Below are positions 5,595 to 9,834 of a DNA stretch of 9,834 nt, piece after piece. A model generated the notes under the pieces. It ran no database searches, was not told the DNA's origin, and worked only from the letters and a program-made list of their open reading frames with translations. This stretch comes from an uncultured Bacteroidales bacterium. Lineage in GTDB: Bacteria > Bacteroidota > Bacteroidia > Bacteroidales > UBA3663. The stretch covers positions 1-9,834 of the forward strand of contig CAJOOX010000170.1 in NCBI GenBank assembly GCA_905236195.1, written 5' to 3'. Position 1 is the stretch's first letter. Each line of letters starts with the position of its first letter. The position numbers were made by a program, and so were the translations under genes.

Positions 5595-6200
5595 ATGGGA
5601 AAAAAGAAAAGAAAAGTGCCGGGCATGAACGCTTCTTCAAGCGCCGACCTCGCCTTCACGCTGCTTATCTTCTTCCTCGTGGTTACGTCAATGGATACTG
5701 ATGAAGGTTTGACGCGCCTTCTCCCCCGCTGGACGGAGGAACAGACCAACCAGGATATCAAGAAGCGCAACATTCTCAACGTCCTCGTCAACGCCAACAA
5801 CGAGTTGATGATCGGCGATCAGGTTGCAGACGTGTCGCAGCTTCGCGAAAAAGCCAAGAACTTCATTACCGCTCAGGGTGAGTTCTCCGGCGAACGTGGT
5901 CCCGAAATGAAAGCCGTCGATCCCGAAAAGAGTCCCGAACTTGCTCAGTTCTTCGGAACTAATACGATGATTCCCAAGAACCATGTCATCTCCCTGCAGA
6001 GCGACTACGGCACAAGCTACGAAAAGTACATTGCTGTACAGAACGAGCTGGTTGCCGCCTACAACGAACTCCGTCAGGAACTGGCCAAGAGCAAATTCAA
6101 CAAAGACTACGACGAAGAAGTCCTGACCAAAGAGGAAATGCAAGCCCTCAAGGACTACTATCCTATGAACATTTCAGAAGCTAACGCTAAATATCAATAA
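5595..6200 (+). CDS. exbD: ExbD/TolR family protein, first copy (long form)
   Basis: The 201-residue protein has the ExbD/TolR layout: a short basic cytoplasmic tail (MGKKKRK), one membrane helix at about 18-33 with the proton-carrying Asp18 (SSSADLAFTLLIFFLVV), and a periplasmic domain. It is longer than typical ExbD (about 140 residues). The extra length lies in an insert around 95-128 (GEFSGERGPEMKAVDPEKSP) and a charged C-terminal extension after about 165. The usual late strand and helix are recognisable (HVISLQSDYGTSYEKYIAVQ, 130-149). With ExbB it would couple proton flow to TonB. It begins 9 bases after the four-helix protein and 13 before the second ExbD. A conserved octamer ATAAGACT precedes its start. 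Confidence 0.88.
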   Translation: MGKKKRKVPGMNASSSADLAFTLLIFFLVVTSMDTDEGLTRLLPRWTEEQTNQDIKKRNILNVLVNANNELMIGDQVADVSQLREKAKNFITAQGEFSGERGPEMKAVDPEKSPELAQFFGTNTMIPKNHVISLQSDYGTSYEKYIAVQNELVAAYNELRQELAKSKFNKDYDEEVLTKEEMQALKDYYPMNISEANAKYQ

Positions 6201-6213
6201 GGAGTATAAGACT

Positions 6214-6663
6214 ATGGGAAAATTTAATGGCGGACAAAAGAAAGAAATGCCCGAATTGAACACCTCGTCACTCCCCGACTTGGTATTCTCACTGCTGTTC
6301 TTCTTCATGTGCATTACCCACATGCGTGAGGACAATCCGAAGGTGTATGTCAATACACCCCGTGCCGACCAGGTGGTTAAACTGGAGAACAAATCTCTCG
6401 TCACCACCATCCTCGTAGGTAAGCCCAAAGACAAGAAGTACGGACGCGAGAGCTTGATTCAGTTCAACGACGACTTCCTCGACCTCGAGAATGTCGTTCC
6501 TAAGATGACTCAGCAGCGTCAGTCGATGAAGGAGGTTGACCAGCCCAAGATGCAGGTATCGATGAAAATCGACCGCGAGACAAAGATGGGTATTGTCACC
6601 GAACTCAAGACCGAGCTTCGTAAAGCACAGTGCTTGAAGATTAGCTACTCTGCTAAACGATAA
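6214..6663 (+). CDS. exbD: ExbD/TolR family protein, second copy
   Basis: The 149-residue second ExbD has cytoplasmic tail residues 1-20, one membrane helix at about 22-37 with conserved Asp22 (SSLPDLVFSLLFFFMCI), and a periplasmic domain rich in Lys and Gln. It diverges strongly from the first copy outside the membrane helix, so the two are not a recent duplication and may form mixed dimers inside the ExbB ring. Both keep the Asp needed for proton transfer. A GGAG nine bases before the ATG is one of the few Shine-Dalgarno-like sequences in the window. This is the last gene of the operon: a hairpin terminator follows 23 bases after the stop. Confidence 0.87.
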   Translation: MGKFNGGQKKEMPELNTSSLPDLVFSLLFFFMCITHMREDNPKVYVNTPRADQVVKLENKSLVTTILVGKPKDKKYGRESLIQFNDDFLDLENVVPKMTQQRQSMKEVDQPKMQVSMKIDRETKMGIVTELKTELRKAQCLKISYSAKR

Positions 6664-6685
6664 ATAGCACCCTATTCAATAAATT

Positions 6686-6722
6686 AGGAGGGAAATCACA
6701 AGATTTCTCTCCTTTTGTTTTG
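6686..6722 (+). terminator. Intrinsic terminator of the exb operon
   Basis: AGGAGGGAAATC (6686-6697) pairs with GATTTCTCTCCT (6702-6713): 12 pairs with one G-U, and an ACAA loop. A T-rich tail (TTTTGTTTTG) follows. It sits 22 bases after the second exbD stop, and its tail overlaps the -33 element of the pyrH promoter. Confidence 0.85.
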
Positions 6723-6749
6723 TAATTTCATTTTTTTTTCTTAAATTTG
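6719..6749 (+). promoter_or_regulatory. Promoter of the pyrH-frr-rsgA cluster
   Basis: A perfect TTTG -33 (6719-6722), a 19-base T-rich spacer and the -7 element TAAATTTG (6742-6749) make this the best consensus match in the window. It is followed by CACCCGAAATAAGACTT and the pyrH ATG 22 bases after the -7 box, giving a very short leader. Confidence 0.85.
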
Positions 6750-6771
6750 CACCCGAAATAAGACTTTAATT

Positions 6772-7479
6772 ATGTATAAAAGAATTTTGCTTAAGTTGAG
6801 CGGCGAATCGCTCATGGGTGAGCAACAGTACGGCATCGACGAGAACCGTCTTGCTGCCTATGCCCGTCAAATTAAGGATATCGCTGCCCTGGGGGTGGAA
6901 ATTGGAATCGTCATCGGCGGCGGCAACATCTTCCGCGGACTGAGCGGTGCCGGTAAAGGGTTCGACCGCGTGAAGGGCGACCAGATGGGCATGCTTGCCA
7001 CGACCATCAACGCTCTCGCCCTCTCGTCGGCTCTCTCTTCGGCAGGACAGAAGGCCCGTGTGCTCACAGCCGTCAATATGTTCCCCATCGGCGAACAGTA
7101 CTCCAAATGGAAGGCCATCGAAGCTATGCAGAACGGCGAAATTGCCATTCTCGCCGGAGGAACAGGCTGCCCCTATTTCACAACAGATACAGGCTCGGCT
7201 CTGCGCGGCATCGAAATCGAAGCTGATGTCATGCTCAAGGGAACACGTGTGGACGGCATCTATACCGCCGATCCCGAGAAAGATCCCAATGCGAAGAAAT
7301 TCGACCGCATCACCTACGACGAAATCTACGACCGGGGACTGAAGATCATGGACCTCACCGCCACCACGCTGTGCCGCGACAACCACCTCCCCATCATCGT
7401 CTTCAATATGGACAAGGAAGGCAACCTCCTCAAACTCATTACAGGCGAAAATATCGGTACTTTAGTTTACGAAAAATAA
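6772..7479 (+). CDS. pyrH: UMP kinase
   Basis: PyrH phosphorylates UMP to UDP with ATP, an essential step of pyrimidine nucleotide synthesis, in the cytosol as a hexamer. The 235-residue protein is full length and shows the amino-acid-kinase fold signatures: LLKLSGESL (6-14), VIGGGNIFRG (47-56), GDQMGMLAT (69-77), AGGTGCPYFTTDT (128-140) with the UMP-binding TTDT, and LKGTRVDGIYTADP (155-168) in the nucleotide site. The start at 6772 gives the normal N-terminus (MYKRILLKLSGES). It is the first gene of a tight cluster: frr follows after one base. The gene has its own promoter immediately behind the exb terminator. Confidence 0.97.
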   Translation: MYKRILLKLSGESLMGEQQYGIDENRLAAYARQIKDIAALGVEIGIVIGGGNIFRGLSGAGKGFDRVKGDQMGMLATTINALALSSALSSAGQKARVLTAVNMFPIGEQYSKWKAIEAMQNGEIAILAGGTGCPYFTTDTGSALRGIEIEADVMLKGTRVDGIYTADPEKDPNAKKFDRITYDEIYDRGLKIMDLTATTLCRDNHLPIIVFNMDKEGNLLKLITGENIGTLVYEK

Positions 7480-7480
7480 T

Positions 7481-8041
7481 ATGATTGACGTTAAGAAAAC
7501 TTTGAAAGACGCCGAAGCTAAGATGCAAGGCGCTGTAGCCCATCTCGAAGAGACCTTCGCTCACATCCGCGCAGGACGTGCTTCCGTCAGACTTCTCGAT
7601 GGTATCCGTGTTGATTACTACGGTTCCTCTATGGAACTCTCTCAGGTGGCCAACTGCTCGACGCCCGACGCCAAGAGCATCGTTATCGCTCCCTGGGAAA
7701 AATCCATGCTCAAGGATATCGAAAAAGCCATCATAGACTCCTCGCTCGGCATTACTCCCGAAAACAACGGCGAGGTTATCCGTCTCGGCATCCCTCCCAT
7801 GACGGAGGACCGCCGCAAAGCCCTCGCCAAGCAGAGCAAAGGCGAAGCCGAGAACGCCAAGGTAAGCATCCGAAACGTACGCCGTGACGTGAACGACCAG
7901 TTGAAGAAAGCCATCAAAGACGGTCTTTCCGAAGACGTGGAGAAGGACGCAGAAGCCGAACTCCAGAAGATTCACGACCGCCAGATAAAGGCTGTCGATG
8001 CCCTCTACGCCGACAAGGAGAAAGAGATTATGATGGTCTGA
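7481..8041 (+). CDS. frr: Ribosome recycling factor
   Basis: RRF, with EF-G, splits the post-termination ribosome so that it can be reused. The 186-residue length is typical. Family features visible are FAHIRAGRASVRLLDGIRVDYYG (26-48) at the end of the first helix and hinge, the beta domain with the conserved APWEKSMLKDIEKAI (69-83), LGITPENNGEVIRLGIPPMTEDRR (89-112), then two long charged helices (AKQSKGEAENAKVSIRNVRRD, and onward to the end) that complete the three-helix bundle. It starts one base after the pyrH stop and its TGA shares an A with the rsgA ATG (TGATG), so all three are probably translated in a coupled way. Confidence 0.97.
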   Translation: MIDVKKTLKDAEAKMQGAVAHLEETFAHIRAGRASVRLLDGIRVDYYGSSMELSQVANCSTPDAKSIVIAPWEKSMLKDIEKAIIDSSLGITPENNGEVIRLGIPPMTEDRRKALAKQSKGEAENAKVSIRNVRRDVNDQLKKAIKDGLSEDVEKDAEAELQKIHDRQIKAVDALYADKEKEIMMV

Positions 8042-9000
8042 TGACAGGTCTGGTCATTCGCAACACCGGTTCATGGTATATCGTGCGCCCCGATTCTGAA
8101 GAGTCGGGGTGTACAACATTCAATGACATTCCCTGTAAGGTAAAAGGCAACTTCCGCCTCAAGGGAATCCGGACGACCAATCCCGTCGCTGTGGGCGACA
8201 GGGTGAGTTTTGAGGTGAACCGCGAGGGTGTGGCTTTTATCACGGCCATATCCCAAAGGAAAAACTACATTATCCGCAAGGCTTCCAATCTCTCGAAACA
8301 AGCCCACATCCTGGCTGCCAACCTCGACCAGGTATTCCTTATCGTGACTGTAGCCCATCCCGAAACATCCACGACATTCATCGACCGTTTTCTGGCTACC
8401 GCTGAAGCCTACCGCGTTCCTGCTACCATCCTGATTAACAAAACCGACCTTTACAACGCCGACGAACGCAAATATGCCGACGGTCTGGCATACCTCTACC
8501 GATACATCGGGTATCCCGTCCGGCTCATCTCGGTCCACTCCGGAGAAGGCATTCAGGAGCTCAGGCAGGAACTGCAGAACCGGATAACCCTGTTCTCAGG
8601 ACACAGCGGCGTGGGCAAAAGTTCGCTCATCAATGCCCTCCTCCCCGACCGGAACATCCGCACGGAGGCAATCAGCGAAAGCCACGACCAGGGAATGCAT
8701 ACCACAACCTTCTCTGAGATGTACGCCCTGCCCGACAACTGCGGCTATATCATCGACACTCCCGGCATCAAGGGGTTCGGAACCATAGAATTCTCGCGCG
8801 AGGAAACCTCCCATTATTTCCCGGAGATTTTCAAATTTGCCAAGGAGTGCCGCTTCAACAACTGCACCCATACCCACGAGCCCGGCTGCGCCGTGCGCCA
8901 GGCCCTCGACCGACACCAGATCGCCCAGTCGCGGTACATGAGTTACCTTTCCATTCTCGACGACGAAGGAGAAAGCAAATACAGAAACGGAGATGCGTAG
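8041..9000 (+). CDS. rsgA: Ribosome small subunit-dependent GTPase A
   Basis: RsgA is a circularly permuted GTPase that checks late maturation of the 30S subunit. The 319-residue protein shows, in order, an N-terminal OB-fold (about 1-75, CKVKGNFRLKG at 32-42), then GTPase motifs in permuted order: G4 NKTD (133-136), G5-like SVHSG (164-168), G1 GHSGVGKS (187-194), G2 HTTT (220-223) and G3 DTPG (239-242). A C-terminal zinc site follows, with Cys270, Cys275, His277 and Cys283, spaced as in known RsgA proteins. All key residues are present. Its ATG shares one base with the frr stop, and the next gene starts within its last 8 bases. Confidence 0.96.
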   Translation: MTGLVIRNTGSWYIVRPDSEESGCTTFNDIPCKVKGNFRLKGIRTTNPVAVGDRVSFEVNREGVAFITAISQRKNYIIRKASNLSKQAHILAANLDQVFLIVTVAHPETSTTFIDRFLATAEAYRVPATILINKTDLYNADERKYADGLAYLYRYIGYPVRLISVHSGEGIQELRQELQNRITLFSGHSGVGKSSLINALLPDRNIRTEAISESHDQGMHTTTFSEMYALPDNCGYIIDTPGIKGFGTIEFSREETSHYFPEIFKFAKECRFNNCTHTHEPGCAVRQALDRHQIAQSRYMSYLSILDDEGESKYRNGDA

Positions 9001-9834
9001 ATTATTCATCATCATATTGAGCCTGCTGACATTTGCGTCGGCTTCCTCCCGCGAGGAGGATGCCCGTCCTTCTCGGCCGACGCTGCTCGAAACGATGATT
9101 CAGAGTCTCACGCTCCGTTTCGACTCTTTGGGCTATCGACAGCCCGCCGAGGTTTCCGCCCGGATTTATGTGCGCGGCACATCCGAATGTACCCGCAAGG
9201 GGCTGCCGTCCCGTCTGATGCGACATCTGATGCCTTTTGAATGTTCCGACCGGAAGTCCGTGTTCGAGGGTATCGTCCAGGCTTCCTACCGCTATCCTTA
9301 TCAGTTACGGGCCGAGATACAGGCCTTCCGCGGATCGCAACGATACAGCAAAAGCCACCTTCGCGAAGTTTTTCAAGCCGTTCTTCCACTCTACAATGTG
9401 GACCGTCCCCGCTCGATGGGCAACCGCAATGTGCTGGTGCCGCCGTTCTCCAGGGACGGCCTGGCCGAGTATGAATTTACCCTGACCGACACGCTCAAAC
9501 AATATGGAGAACTCTGCTGCTGGATAAAATTCAACCCGCGCCACCGTCATCATGCCCTCCAGGAAGGCTATGTACTCTCCTCCATTGACGGCCGTAATAT
9601 CTATGCCGCGTCCATCCAGTTCCTGGTCGATTTTGCCCAAGCTGAAATCTCCGTCAACTTCGACAATCCGGATGGGGAACCGCGCATTCGTCAAAGCCAC
9701 ATTGAGATCAAGTACAAATACCTGAATGCAGAGGGCATCAACAAATACGACTGCTATTACCAATACAACCATGTCACCTGGCTCAACGACATCAATCCCG
9801 ACACACTGTCGCTCGATGTTACCGACTATTATTA
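8993..9834 (+). CDS. DUF5686-like secreted protein, N-terminal part (runs off right edge)
   Basis: From the ATG at 8993, 280 codons are open to the window end. Residues 1-19 (MRRLFIIILSLLTFASASS) form a signal peptide. The rest resembles the periplasmic part of DUF5686 proteins of Bacteroidota, which end in a barrel-like outer-membrane region: ARIYVRGTSECTRKGL, an HLMPF segment, then an extended loop with PLYNVDRPRS, EYEFTLTDTL, CWIKFNPRHRHHALQEGYVL and GRNIYAASIQFLVDF. Most DUF5686 proteins begin with a carboxypeptidase-regulatory-like domain; here the DUF5686-like part starts soon after the signal peptide, so that domain seems absent. The start overlaps rsgA by 8 bases, indicating cotranscription. 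Function is unknown and the family call is from remembered sequence patterns. Confidence 0.72.
   Translation, partial: MRRLFIIILSLLTFASASSREEDARPSRPTLLETMIQSLTLRFDSLGYRQPAEVSARIYVRGTSECTRKGLPSRLMRHLMPFECSDRKSVFEGIVQASYRYPYQLRAEIQAFRGSQRYSKSHLREVFQAVLPLYNVDRPRSMGNRNVLVPPFSRDGLAEYEFTLTDTLKQYGELCCWIKFNPRHRHHALQEGYVLSSIDGRNIYAASIQFLVDFAQAEISVNFDNPDGEPRIRQSHIEIKYKYLNAEGINKYDCYYQYNHVTWLNDINPDTLSLDVTDYY

Overview
This window looks like chromosomal DNA from a member of the Bacteroidales (Bacteroidota). Promoters have the phylum-specific -7 element TAnnTTTG, most with a TTTG/TTG-like -33 element about 20 bases upstream. Most starts lack a Shine-Dalgarno sequence and have A/T-rich leaders. Several protein families (DUF4491, DUF5686, lipoprotein-type YhcH, a twin-ExbD operon) are typical of this group. 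I cannot fix the genus; Prevotella- or Bacteroides-like is a fair guess. All complete genes look intact. I saw no RNA gene, CRISPR array, insertion sequence or phage gene.

Layout. On the left, three genes read on the minus strand. The first is the 5' part of an LptD-type LPS assembly gene that runs off the left edge and has its own promoter. The others are a two-gene unit in which a tandem-ACT-domain protein is followed, with a 4-base ATGA overlap, by a small DUF4491 membrane protein. A divergent promoter region (1512-1681) separates these from plus-strand genes: a YhcH/NanQ-family lipoprotein, a lipoprotein with RHS/YD-like repeats, and, two bases later, a TatD-family metal-dependent nuclease.

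The middle (4349-6663) is an energy-transduction operon: an ExbB/TolQ/MotA-type proton channel, an unnamed four-helix membrane protein, and two different ExbD/TolR proteins. By family knowledge such complexes use the proton gradient to drive TonB-dependent outer-membrane import; no tonB gene is present here. The unnamed membrane protein appears to be an internal duplication of a two-helix hairpin and is the best candidate for an undescribed component. A strong hairpin terminator ends the operon.

The right part is a tight housekeeping cluster with its own promoter abutting that terminator: pyrH (UMP kinase), frr (ribosome recycling factor), rsgA (30S maturation GTPase), then the start of a DUF5686-like secreted protein that overlaps rsgA by 8 bases and runs off the right edge. 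Gaps of 1, -1 and -8 bases suggest one transcript with coupled translation.
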